Assembly: GCA_947307285.1 (NCBI GenBank)
Contig: CAMZIS010000010.1
Location: forward strand, 1-14,692
From: an uncultured Peptococcaceae bacterium
GTDB taxonomy: Bacteria > Bacillota > Dehalobacteriia > UBA4068
Reading direction: 5' to 3'
Length of the DNA: 14,692 nucleotides
Part shown: positions 6,345 through 12,719 of the stretch, piece by piece
Layout of the letters: the number at the start of each line of letters is the position of its first letter
How positions within the stretch are numbered: position 1 is the first letter of the stretch
Made by a program: the position numbers and the translations under genes
Notes under the pieces: model-generated
What the model was told of the DNA's origin: nothing
What the model saw: only the letters and a program-made list of their open reading frames with translations
Database searches by the model: none

Positions 6345-7379
6345 TTACGTTATTTTTGCACCAACTATGCGTGACCAAAGATATTGCAGGATCAGTACTC
6401 CCGCTGCGGTCACCGGCACGGCAAAGATTGTTCCAGCTATGCCAAAAAACCACCCGCCGGCCAACACGGCCATAACGGTGACCAGCGGATGGAGCCCTAC
6501 TTTTTCCCCCATGACCTTCGGCGTTATGACGATGCTTTCCAATTGCTGGATAATTACAAGTCCGACTACGGTGAGAACTGCTTTTCCGGTATCAGCGGAT
6601 AACGCAACGATAACGGCAGGGATCGCGCCAATGAAAGGACCGAAATACGGTATCAGGTCGGCTAATCCCATAACAAAGCCCAATGCTAAAGCATTTTCCA
6701 AACCGATGCACCAGTAAAAAACCGTGGATAAAAAGGCCACTGCGACAGAAACCAGCAGATAGCCTAATACGTACTGCCGCAACAGGTGATCTACATCTCC
6801 GGCTAGTCGCAGCAGCGCAGCCCTTTCGTTTGTCGGCAACCACGAGGCTATCCTGCGTCCTTCGCTGCCGCTGTCTCGCATGACATAAAAGGCCAGAAAC
6901 GGAGTGAGCACCCCATAAAAAGCAGCCCGAAACACTGCGCCTACCATGAAACCAGTATCTTCCAATACCGACGTGACCTTACTTGTGATAATATCATCTA
7001 TCGCAGACGAAATACGGTCTCCGATATCACGCAGCAAAATGCTGTTTATACCTGCCGCAAAGCTGTCAAAGGCCGACCGCAGCTGCTCCAAAATATCAGG
7101 CAGCAACGCTAATAGGCTCTCGAACTGAGCGTTAATTATCGGCAGGCAAAATGAGATCACAGCTGACAGCAGGATATAAAAATACACAAATACTATGATA
7201 ATAGCCGCGTCATCTTTGACCTCCAGTTTCTCCAAGTATTTTACAGAAGGCTGCAGTATATATGCCAGCAAAACAGCAAGTATAAGAGGTGTTATTATGG
7301 GCCACAGGTATGATATGCTGCAGATGAGCAACGCCAGAAACAATATAAAACCGCATATTCTGACTGATCTGTTGCGCAC
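6345..7379 (-). CDS. AI-2E family transporter (PF01594-type integral membrane permease)
   Basis: A 344-residue polytopic membrane protein. Seen: two hydrophobic segments at about 11-42, another at 58-82, a soluble stretch at about 83-140, then several more segments. Family signatures are ADLIPYFGPFIGAIPAVIVAL and ITPKVMGEKVGLHPLVTVMAVLAGGWFFG. Known: the family was named after E. coli TqsA, which exports autoinducer-2, but members also include Na+/H+ antiporter-like proteins, so the substrate here is not known. The start is GTG at 7379 with AGGAGG 7 bases upstream (7387-7392). It lies upstream of alaS, as does the family member yrrI in B. subtilis. No terminator is visible between its stop and the alaS promoter, so some read-through into alaS is likely. 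Confidence 0.92.
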   Translation of the reverse strand: MRNRSVRICGFILFLALLICSISYLWPIITPLILAVLLAYILQPSVKYLEKLEVKDDAAIIIVFVYFYILLSAVISFCLPIINAQFESLLALLPDILEQLRSAFDSFAAGINSILLRDIGDRISSAIDDIITSKVTSVLEDTGFMVGAVFRAAFYGVLTPFLAFYVMRDSGSEGRRIASWLPTNERAALLRLAGDVDHLLRQYVLGYLLVSVAVAFLSTVFYWCIGLENALALGFVMGLADLIPYFGPFIGAIPAVIVALSADTGKAVLTVVGLVIIQQLESIVITPKVMGEKVGLHPLVTVMAVLAGGWFFGIAGTIFAVPVTAAGVLILQYLWSRIVGAKIT

Positions 7380-7398
7380 CGATCTACCTCCTATGTAA

Positions 7399-7414
7399 GG
7401 GCGGATACCCGCCC
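7399..7414 (-). other. GC-rich intercistronic hairpin
   Basis: A 6-bp GGGCGG/CCGCCC stem with a 4-base loop lies between the small protein stop and the ribosome binding site of the permease gene. On the minus strand only TTA follows, so it does not qualify as a standard terminator. It could be a processing or mRNA-stabilising structure; the role is not shown by sequence. Confidence 0.4.
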
Positions 7415-7418
7415 CGTT

Positions 7419-7628
7419 TTACTTCATGCGGTTCAGCATGGTCTCCCCTACCGCGCTTAAAAAATCTCCAGCGTCCCTCGTCATTCGGGAGGCTTTAACC
7501 TTTACTTTACGGGCAGGACTCTTGTTGTTCCTGGTATTGTGCATCATGGATTGCCCAGCATAAACGCCCAGCATTCCCAACATCGAACCGGCTAGCATCC
7601 ACTTATATCTTTTTCCATCGCCGTTCAA
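7419..7628 (-). CDS. Small basic protein with one hydrophobic segment, function unknown
   Basis: I do not recognise this 69-residue protein. Seen: a short hydrophilic start, one hydrophobic glycine- and methionine-rich segment at about residues 11-29 that could be a membrane helix or signal anchor, a basic stretch at about 33-50 (SPARKVKVKASRMTR), and a predicted amphipathic tail. Lys and Arg total about 15 against about 4 acidic residues. The start is TTG at 7628, supported by AGGAGG (7638-7643) 9 bases upstream; an in-frame stop directly precedes it, and the next Met (11) lacks a ribosome binding site. It lies 26 bases after the PRC-barrel gene and 39 bases before the permease gene, so the three probably share a transcript. 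The good ribosome binding site and tight packing argue for a real gene. Confidence 0.7.
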   Translation of the reverse strand: MNGDGKRYKWMLAGSMLGMLGVYAGQSMMHNTRNNKSPARKVKVKASRMTRDAGDFLSAVGETMLNRMK

Positions 7629-7654
7629 TCAACATCACCTCCTAATTTGCCGCA

Positions 7655-8101
7655 TTAAAATCGTATAAACCCGCCATCCTTATCCGCTTCCACGCTGTCC
7701 CAGCTTACAACTGAACGACGGTCGGCAACATCCGCCAGCACACCGCCGGATATCTCCAATGCTGCTACTCTGCCTTCATCCAAAATCACGTCGGAAATAA
7801 CTCCCAGATCCTTCCCCTGTGCAGAACGAAGCAAAGCACCACGCCAGGCCAATAACGTATCGCCTTTTGCGCGCAGCCTTTTCATAGACGATACATCAGC
7901 TATAACGCTATTGATTCCGATAGACTCCACAGCTGAGGCCGGCAACAGCATCTGTCGGGAAAAAAGAGTATCTCCGGAGACGCCAAAGCCCCGTATCCTG
8001 CCGCTAATAGGATCGCCGAAAATATCGCAGATACGCCCCGCGCTTTTGCCGCTGGAGTTATCACGAACCGTCAGTCCAAGCAGTTGCCTCCCGGTCAGCA
8101 T
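7655..8101 (-). CDS. PRC-barrel domain protein
   Basis: A 148-residue protein with two PRC-barrel-like halves. Seen: MLTGRQLLGLTVRDNSSGKSAGRICDIFGDPISGRIRGFGVS in the first half (about 1-75), then LLRSAQGKDLGVISDVILDEGRVAALEIS in the second (about 84-115), each with the turn between a G-x-I-x-D strand and a G-R-(I/V) strand typical of the fold. No membrane segment or signal peptide. Known: PRC-barrels occur in RimM, photosynthetic reaction centre H subunits and YlmC/YmxH-type small proteins of sporulating Bacillota; the function of free double-PRC proteins is generally unknown. Three starts lie close together: GTG 8110, ATG 8107 and ATG 8101. The last is chosen because GAGGTGAT, a strong anti-16S match, ends just before it with 8-base spacing. 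It follows the mnmA terminator, and I see no convincing promoter. Confidence 0.85.
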   Translation of the reverse strand: MLTGRQLLGLTVRDNSSGKSAGRICDIFGDPISGRIRGFGVSGDTLFSRQMLLPASAVESIGINSVIADVSSMKRLRAKGDTLLAWRGALLRSAQGKDLGVISDVILDEGRVAALEISGGVLADVADRRSVVSWDSVEADKDGGFIRF

Positions 8102-8137
8102 TTTCATCACCTCGCCTATATTTTTGTCTTTTGCAAT

Positions 8138-8168
8138 AAAAAATAGCCGTCAAATCGACGGCTATTTT
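8138..8168 (-). terminator. Intrinsic terminator after mnmA
   Basis: A perfect 12-bp inverted repeat (8140-8151 with 8157-8168, 5-base loop) is followed on the minus strand by a T tract (8138-8143, six T including the stem end). It starts 14 bases after the mnmA stop and closes the ileS-side gene run. The plus-strand side also reads into TTTTCTTCC, so weak two-way action is possible, though no plus-strand gene is present. Confidence 0.92.
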
Positions 8169-8182
8169 CTTCCTGTTTTGTT

Positions 8183-9235
8183 CTATCGCTCGAATCGGCC
8201 TCCGCCTAATAATCGTTCTCCGTCATAAAATGCGGCATATTGGCCGGGAGTAATGCCCCATTCCGGCTGATCAAATCTCACAAGAGCTGCATTTTCCGGC
8301 AGAGGGATCAGGGTCGCATTGCTCAAAGCGGCCTTATGGCGCACCCTGATCAGACATTTCAGTTCGTCATCAGGTTTAGGTATAGATTGGAAAACGCATC
8401 CGCTCAAAACAGCCTCTAATCTATACAGCATTTCACGCGGACCGATGATCAATTTATTGTTTGCAACATCCAGTGACAAAACGTATGCTGGACAGCCTAA
8501 AGCGACATCCAAGCCGCGGCGCTGGCCGATCGTGTAGTTAAAAAGCCCCTTATGCCTGCCTACACAATTGCCGTCCGCATCTATTATATCGCCGGGCCGG
8601 TCCTCGATACCGTTTTCACGTAAGAATGCTCGATAATCATCGTTCAGAATAAAGCATACGTCAAAACTGTCCCGGCGCTCAGCAGAGCAAAGCCCGCGCT
8701 CAGCGGCCAGCCTGCGCACATCCGACTTATTCATATCAGCAAGTGGAAACAGACAACGGGAAACTTGCTTATGGGAAAGCAGCGCTAAAAAATAGGACTG
8801 ATCTTTGGCCGGATCGCCGCAGGTCAAATAGTACATTTTCGACTCCGGATCATAGTGTTTTTTTACATAATGTCCGGTTGCGATCATATCGTCGGGATGC
8901 TCGCACAGTTCGTTTAGAGCCGCAAACTTAATCAGTGGATTGCAGATCAGGCAAGGACTGGGCGTGAGCCCTGCGGCATAATCGGCAATGAAACTATCTA
9001 CTATTTGATGTCTGAATTCCTGCTTTAGATCAATTATCCGATGCTCTATTCCCAATTCGCCGCATACCTGTGCCGCCGCTTCGGGCGCAACGCCAAAGCC
9101 GGTATCGACTGTTACGCCGATTACTTCATAACCCTGTTCCTGCAGCAACAAAGCGGAGACCGAGCTGTCCACGCCGCCGCTCATGCCCACGAAGACGCGG
9201 CAACCGCTACTATTTGTTTCTGAATTAACAAGCAT
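8183..9235 (-). CDS. mnmA: tRNA-specific 2-thiouridylase MnmA
   Basis: A 350-residue cytoplasmic enzyme that uses ATP and persulfide sulfur to make 2-thiouridine at wobble position U34 of Lys, Glu and Gln tRNAs. Seen: PP-loop SGGVDSS at 19-25; TPSPCLICN with the first catalytic cysteine Cys98 (91-99); IATGHYVKK; KDQSYFLALL at 144-152; SFDVCFI with the second cysteine Cys194; GLFNYTIGQRRGL at 230-242; and the C-terminal beta domain ending GITPGQYAAFYDGERLLGGGRF. Oddity: after GVTVDTGFG the segment that in common homologues carries the M-x-x-W and cysteine-rich insert is missing, making the N-domain about 20 residues shorter. The ATG start has only a weak GGGA site and lies 15 bases after rarA; the terminator after it ends the operon. 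A divergent MnmA-type paralogue is a second possibility. Confidence 0.9.
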   Translation of the reverse strand: MLVNSETNSSGCRVFVGMSGGVDSSVSALLLQEQGYEVIGVTVDTGFGVAPEAAAQVCGELGIEHRIIDLKQEFRHQIVDSFIADYAAGLTPSPCLICNPLIKFAALNELCEHPDDMIATGHYVKKHYDPESKMYYLTCGDPAKDQSYFLALLSHKQVSRCLFPLADMNKSDVRRLAAERGLCSAERRDSFDVCFILNDDYRAFLRENGIEDRPGDIIDADGNCVGRHKGLFNYTIGQRRGLDVALGCPAYVLSLDVANNKLIIGPREMLYRLEAVLSGCVFQSIPKPDDELKCLIRVRHKAALSNATLIPLPENAALVRFDQPEWGITPGQYAAFYDGERLLGGGRFER

Positions 9236-9250
9236 AATAATCCCGATTGT

Positions 9251-10582
9251 TCACTTTTTGCTTTTGATGTCGTTCAAACGCTGCAGCAACTCGCCGATCG
9301 CTTTTTCCCGCCCGTTTTCAGATGGGTGATAGTATTGGGCTTCCGAAAACTCTTCCGGCAGATAATCCTGGGGAGTGAAATGTCCTGGGAAGCTATGCGG
9401 ATACTTATATCCTTTACCGTGTCCCAGGCGTTCAGCTCCTTTATAATGCGAATCCCGCAGGTGAAGCGGCACGCCGGAAAAGGGCTTTCCATGTATATCG
9501 TCTATTGCTGCGGATATTCCCTCGCTGCAGGCATTGGATTTAGGCGCACAGGCCACGTAAACCGCAGCCTCAGCCAATGGGAGTTTTCCCTCGGGCCAGC
9601 CCACGAAATGCACCGCCTGAAGCGCCGCATTTGCTACGACCAGAGCCATCGGGTCGGCCGTGCCGACATCTTCAGCCGCGCAGATAATGATACGACGTGC
9701 GATAAATTCCGGATTTTCTCCAGCTTCACACATACGGGCCAGCCAGTGTAAAGCTGCGTCAGGATCCGAGCCGCGCATGGATTTGATAAAGGCGGAAATC
9801 ACATCATAGTGCCAGTCGCCGTCCTTATCGTAACTGACATTGCGCTGCTGGATGCTTTCTTCCGCAATGGCAAGATCGATCCTGCGCACACCGTCAGAGT
9901 CAGGCTGCGTCGTCTCTACGGCCAATTCAAGCGCGTTATAAGCGGTCCGTGCATCACCGCCGCAAACGTCGGCCCAATGACGCAGAGCGTCTTCGCTGAT
10001 TTCCAGATCGAAGTCCTTTAATCCGCGCTCATCTTCCAGACAACGCTTCAATAAAAAGACAATGTCGTCTGGCGTCAGAGACTTCAATTGAAATATCCGC
10101 GAACGGGAAAGCAGGGCGCGATTGACTTCAAAGAATGGATTTTCCGTTGTTGCTCCGATCAGGATGATAGTGCCGCTTTCCACGGCGGGCAGTAAAGCGT
10201 CCTGCTGAGATTTATTGAAGCGGTGTATCTCGTCGATAAACAGGACCGTGCGGCGACCGTAGAGCTTTAGTTCTTCATCTGCGAATTTCAAAACGCCGCG
10301 GATATCAGCGACACCGGATGTAACAGCGGACAGCACCTTAAAATTACTGCTGGTCGAATTAGCTATTATTTGCGCCAACGTAGTCTTTCCGGAACCGGGC
10401 GGCCCGTAAAATATAACCGAGCTCAGACGGTCGGCTTCGATAGCCCGACGCAAAAGACGCCCCGGACCGATTATCTCCTGCTGGCCTACGAATTCGTCCA
10501 GATCGCGCGGACGCATACGAGCCGCCAAAGGTTGGGAACGCTTGATCTTATCGCTATTTGCCTGTTCGAACAGATCTGTCAT
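9251..10582 (-). CDS. rarA: Replication-associated recombination protein RarA (MgsA), AAA+ ATPase
   Basis: A 443-residue AAA+ protein of the clamp-loader branch (RarA/MgsA/Mgs1/WRNIP1) that acts at stalled replication forks as a tetramer and binds SSB and DNA ends. Seen: LAARMRPRDLDEFVGQQ opening, Walker A GPPGSGKTT at 60-68, Walker B VLFIDEIHRF at 113-122 with Asp117 and Glu118, sensor 1 IGATTENPFF at 142-151, an arginine-finger region LLSRSRIF at 157-164, then the helical lid and the C-terminal MgsA domain including CAAEDVGTADPMALVVANAALQAV and KSNACSEGISAA. Length matches the family. Its ATG overlaps the tcdA stop by 4 bases. Some annotations would call it RecA-family or Holliday junction helicase RuvB-like, but the MgsA tail makes RarA clear. 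Confidence 0.95.
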   Translation of the reverse strand: MTDLFEQANSDKIKRSQPLAARMRPRDLDEFVGQQEIIGPGRLLRRAIEADRLSSVIFYGPPGSGKTTLAQIIANSTSSNFKVLSAVTSGVADIRGVLKFADEELKLYGRRTVLFIDEIHRFNKSQQDALLPAVESGTIILIGATTENPFFEVNRALLSRSRIFQLKSLTPDDIVFLLKRCLEDERGLKDFDLEISEDALRHWADVCGGDARTAYNALELAVETTQPDSDGVRRIDLAIAEESIQQRNVSYDKDGDWHYDVISAFIKSMRGSDPDAALHWLARMCEAGENPEFIARRIIICAAEDVGTADPMALVVANAALQAVHFVGWPEGKLPLAEAAVYVACAPKSNACSEGISAAIDDIHGKPFSGVPLHLRDSHYKGAERLGHGKGYKYPHSFPGHFTPQDYLPEEFSEAQYYHPSENGREKAIGELLQRLNDIKSKK

Positions 10583-11271
10583 TTTTCAACTCCGGCAAGA
10601 CAGCGGATTACATGGCCGGCCATCATCAGCCCCATGACTGAAGGCACAAAAGCAACGCTGCCGATGGTGTCAGGTTCCGCAAATTGACGCGCAGGCGTTT
10701 CGCTGCTGCAGCAGACAGCTATCCCCTCGTTTATCCCGCGCTGCCGCAACTGACGCCGGATCGTGCGCGCCAAGGGGCAGTTACCGGTGTGGCTGATATC
10801 GTCAATACGCAGTTTTGACGGGTCCAAACGGCGGCCGGCACCCATGGCTGAAATAATGGGAACGCTGTTCTGCCTGGCATATTCTATCAGCGCAATTTTG
10901 CCGGGAACAAAATCGATAGCATCGCAAATAAAATCGCAGCCGGTGACCAGGGAAGCGGCATTATCCGGCGTTATATAGTCGCGCACCAAATGCAGCTGGA
11001 TATTCGGATTGAGATCGGCTATCCGTTCAGCAGCGATCTGCGTTTTGAATTTACCGATCGTTGATCGTAAAGCATAGAGCTGACGGTTTAGATTACTCTC
11101 CGTCACAGTATCGCTATCGATTAATGTCAGTTCGCCGATGCCGGAACGAGCCAGGGCTTCACACAGATAAGAACCAACGCCTCCCAGGCCGCAAACGGTG
11201 ACATGACTGGCCGCGAGTTTCTCCTGGGCTTCCTTCCCCAGCAGTAATTCCTGACGCTGATATATACTCAT
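10579..11271 (-). CDS. tcdA: tRNA threonylcarbamoyladenosine dehydratase TcdA (ThiF/E1-like)
   Basis: A 230-residue E1-like enzyme that in E. coli (CsdL/TcdA) uses ATP to cyclise t6A37 of ANN-decoding tRNAs to ct6A. Seen: the nucleotide-binding glycine motif GLGGVGSY at 28-35, IDSDTVTESNLNRQLYA at 51-67 with Asp54, Asn60 and Arg63, a Lys at 74 in the expected place, DAIDFVPGK at 118-125, SAMGAGRRLDP, and the C-terminal GSVAFVPSVMGLMMAGHVI. The paired CxxC zinc motifs of MoeB/ThiF-type enzymes are absent, which supports the TcdA branch. The ATG overlaps the rluD stop by 4 bases and the gene overlaps rarA by 4 bases at its end. Alternative: another ThiF-family adenylyltransferase, but motifs and length fit TcdA best. 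Confidence 0.9.
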   Translation of the reverse strand: MSIYQRQELLLGKEAQEKLAASHVTVCGLGGVGSYLCEALARSGIGELTLIDSDTVTESNLNRQLYALRSTIGKFKTQIAAERIADLNPNIQLHLVRDYITPDNAASLVTGCDFICDAIDFVPGKIALIEYARQNSVPIISAMGAGRRLDPSKLRIDDISHTGNCPLARTIRRQLRQRGINEGIAVCCSSETPARQFAEPDTIGSVAFVPSVMGLMMAGHVIRCLAGVEK

Positions 11272-12194
11272 GACTTGGGTTTCCTCATTTCATCCAGCAG
11301 GCGCTGAAAATAAACAGGCAGTTCGCTGTCAAACTCAAGATACTCGCCGCTGATCGGGTGATCAAAACCAAGCACCTTGGCATGTAAAGCCTGTCCCTGC
11401 AGCTGGCGCAGATAGGGGCTTCTTTTGGGGCCGTAAAGCGGATCGCCTACTACCGGATGGCCCAGATGTGACATATGGACACGTATTTGATGGGTGCGTC
11501 CGGTCTCGAGTTCCAGTTTGGCATAGGTGCATTGGGCGAAAGGCAGACGTTCTATGACCTGATAATGAGTGACAGCGTTCTTGCCGTTCTTCGGTTCAAC
11601 GGCCATCTTCTTGCGATCGCGCGGATGCCGTCCGATGGGTGCGTCGATATCGCCGCGATTTTCCGCTATCAGACCATGAAGAACGGCATGATAGACCCGT
11701 TTTATGCTGTGTTCTTTCCACTGTGCGGTCAGGCCAATGTGGGCGGCGTCATTTTTAGCAGCCACAAGAATACCGGAAGTATCTTTGTCGATGCGGTGGA
11801 CAATACCGGGACGTATCACGCCGCCGATGCCTGACAGATCGCCGCAGTGATGCAGCAGGGCGTTGACAAGCGTGCCCTCATAATGGCCGGCGGCCGGATG
11901 AACGACCATGCCCTGGGGTTTGTTTATCACGATGATATCCTTGTCTTCATAAAGAATATCCAGCTCGATATCCTGGGCCGTAGCCGTCATGGAAACGGCT
12001 TCTCGCAGATCGACGTTTATGCGGTCCCCTGCCGACAGCTTATAGCCGCTTTTGACCGTCAGACCGTTCACGGTAACGTCGCCGTCTTTGATCATGTTTT
12101 GCAGTCTGGAACGTGTGTAATCAGGCAACATCGCTGCCAGATAAACGTCGAGCCGTGTTCCGCCCTCTGCAACGGTAAAAATCGATTCGCTCAT
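11268..12194 (-). CDS. rluD: RluA/RluD family pseudouridine synthase
   Basis: A 308-residue RNA pseudouridine synthase. Seen: an N-terminal S4 RNA-binding domain (about 13-62, RLDVYLAAMLPDYTRSRLQNMI and VTVNG), then the RluA catalytic domain with ILYEDKDIIVINKPQGMVVHP (80-100), HRIDKDTSGILV with catalytic Asp136, LETGRTHQIRVHMSHLGHPVVGDPLYG, and HAKVLGFDHPISGE near the end. Known: the S4-containing branch includes E. coli RluD, which modifies helix 69 of 23S rRNA, and B. subtilis YlyB, which lies next to lspA as here. The precise target in this organism is inferred; RluC-like specificity cannot be excluded. ATGA overlaps join it to lspA upstream and tcdA downstream, implying translational coupling. 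Confidence 0.93.
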   Translation of the reverse strand: MSESIFTVAEGGTRLDVYLAAMLPDYTRSRLQNMIKDGDVTVNGLTVKSGYKLSAGDRINVDLREAVSMTATAQDIELDILYEDKDIIVINKPQGMVVHPAAGHYEGTLVNALLHHCGDLSGIGGVIRPGIVHRIDKDTSGILVAAKNDAAHIGLTAQWKEHSIKRVYHAVLHGLIAENRGDIDAPIGRHPRDRKKMAVEPKNGKNAVTHYQVIERLPFAQCTYAKLELETGRTHQIRVHMSHLGHPVVGDPLYGPKRSPYLRQLQGQALHAKVLGFDHPISGEYLEFDSELPVYFQRLLDEMRKPKS

Positions 12195-12646
12195 TCTTTT
12201 TTCCCTTCCAGCAGCTTGCCTTCCTTACCAAAGAGCAGCATCAGGCAGATAAGTATCACGGATATAGTTAAAAATGCATCCGCTATATTTGAGGTATAAA
12301 AGCGCATGTAAAGGAAATCTACCACCTGACCGAAACGCAACCGGTCGATGAAATTACCGATGGCGCCGCCGGCAAAGGCGCCGAGACAGGACCGGAAGAA
12401 ACGATATTCCCGCGGGACCTTGGGCAGGAGCCAGGCCAGGCCGATCAGGGCCAGAACCGTGATGATGATAAACAGCGTCTGGCGTCCTTCCAGTATGGAA
12501 AAGCTGGCTCCGTCGTTCCAGAGCAAAGAAAGCCCGACCCAGCCGTCGATTATGCTGATGAACTCCCCTGCCGGCAAAGTGTGGAGCACTATATATTTGC
12601 TGATCTGATCCAGCAGGATCACGCCGATCATAACGATCCAGAACAT
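12191..12646 (-). CDS. lspA: Lipoprotein signal peptidase (signal peptidase II)
   Basis: A 151-residue polytopic inner-membrane aspartyl protease that removes the signal peptide from prolipoproteins after diacylglyceryl modification of the lipobox cysteine. Seen: four hydrophobic segments (about 3-20, 57-74, 87-99 and 122-139), DQISKYIVLH at 13-22, the WNDGASFSIL segment at 43-52, GGAIGNFIDRLRFGQVVDFL at 93-112 with the first catalytic aspartate Asp110, and NIADAF with the second, Asp123. Length is normal. The ATG start has a GAGG 4 bases upstream, slightly close. It overlaps rluD by 4 bases at its end. It follows ileS after 73 bases, the classic ileS-lspA order, with a hairpin between them. 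Confidence 0.95.
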   Translation of the reverse strand: MFWIVMIGVILLDQISKYIVLHTLPAGEFISIIDGWVGLSLLWNDGASFSILEGRQTLFIIITVLALIGLAWLLPKVPREYRFFRSCLGAFAGGAIGNFIDRLRFGQVVDFLYMRFYTSNIADAFLTISVILICLMLLFGKEGKLLEGKKE

Positions 12647-12671
12647 ATGGCCTCAAATACGTGTACTATTT

Positions 12672-12703
12672 AATAAGGGCAGCCGCCGTGGACTACCCTT
12701 ATT
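12672..12703 (-). other. Intercistronic hairpin between ileS and lspA
   Basis: An 11-bp inverted repeat (12672-12682 with 12693-12703) with a 10-base loop. One position (12680/12695) pairs only as G-U in the minus-strand RNA and would be a C-A mismatch in the plus-strand RNA, so the fold favours the ileS-lspA transcript. No T tract follows on the minus strand, so it is not a standard terminator; a partial terminator, attenuator or processing site is possible. Confidence 0.5.
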
Positions 12704-12719
12704 TTCAGGAACAGCATAC

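Noticed and set aside
8111..8137. Possible promoter for the PRC-barrel gene (TATAGG near 8117).
   Set aside because: No acceptable -35 box at 16-18 bases and the start site would fall within the ribosome binding site.
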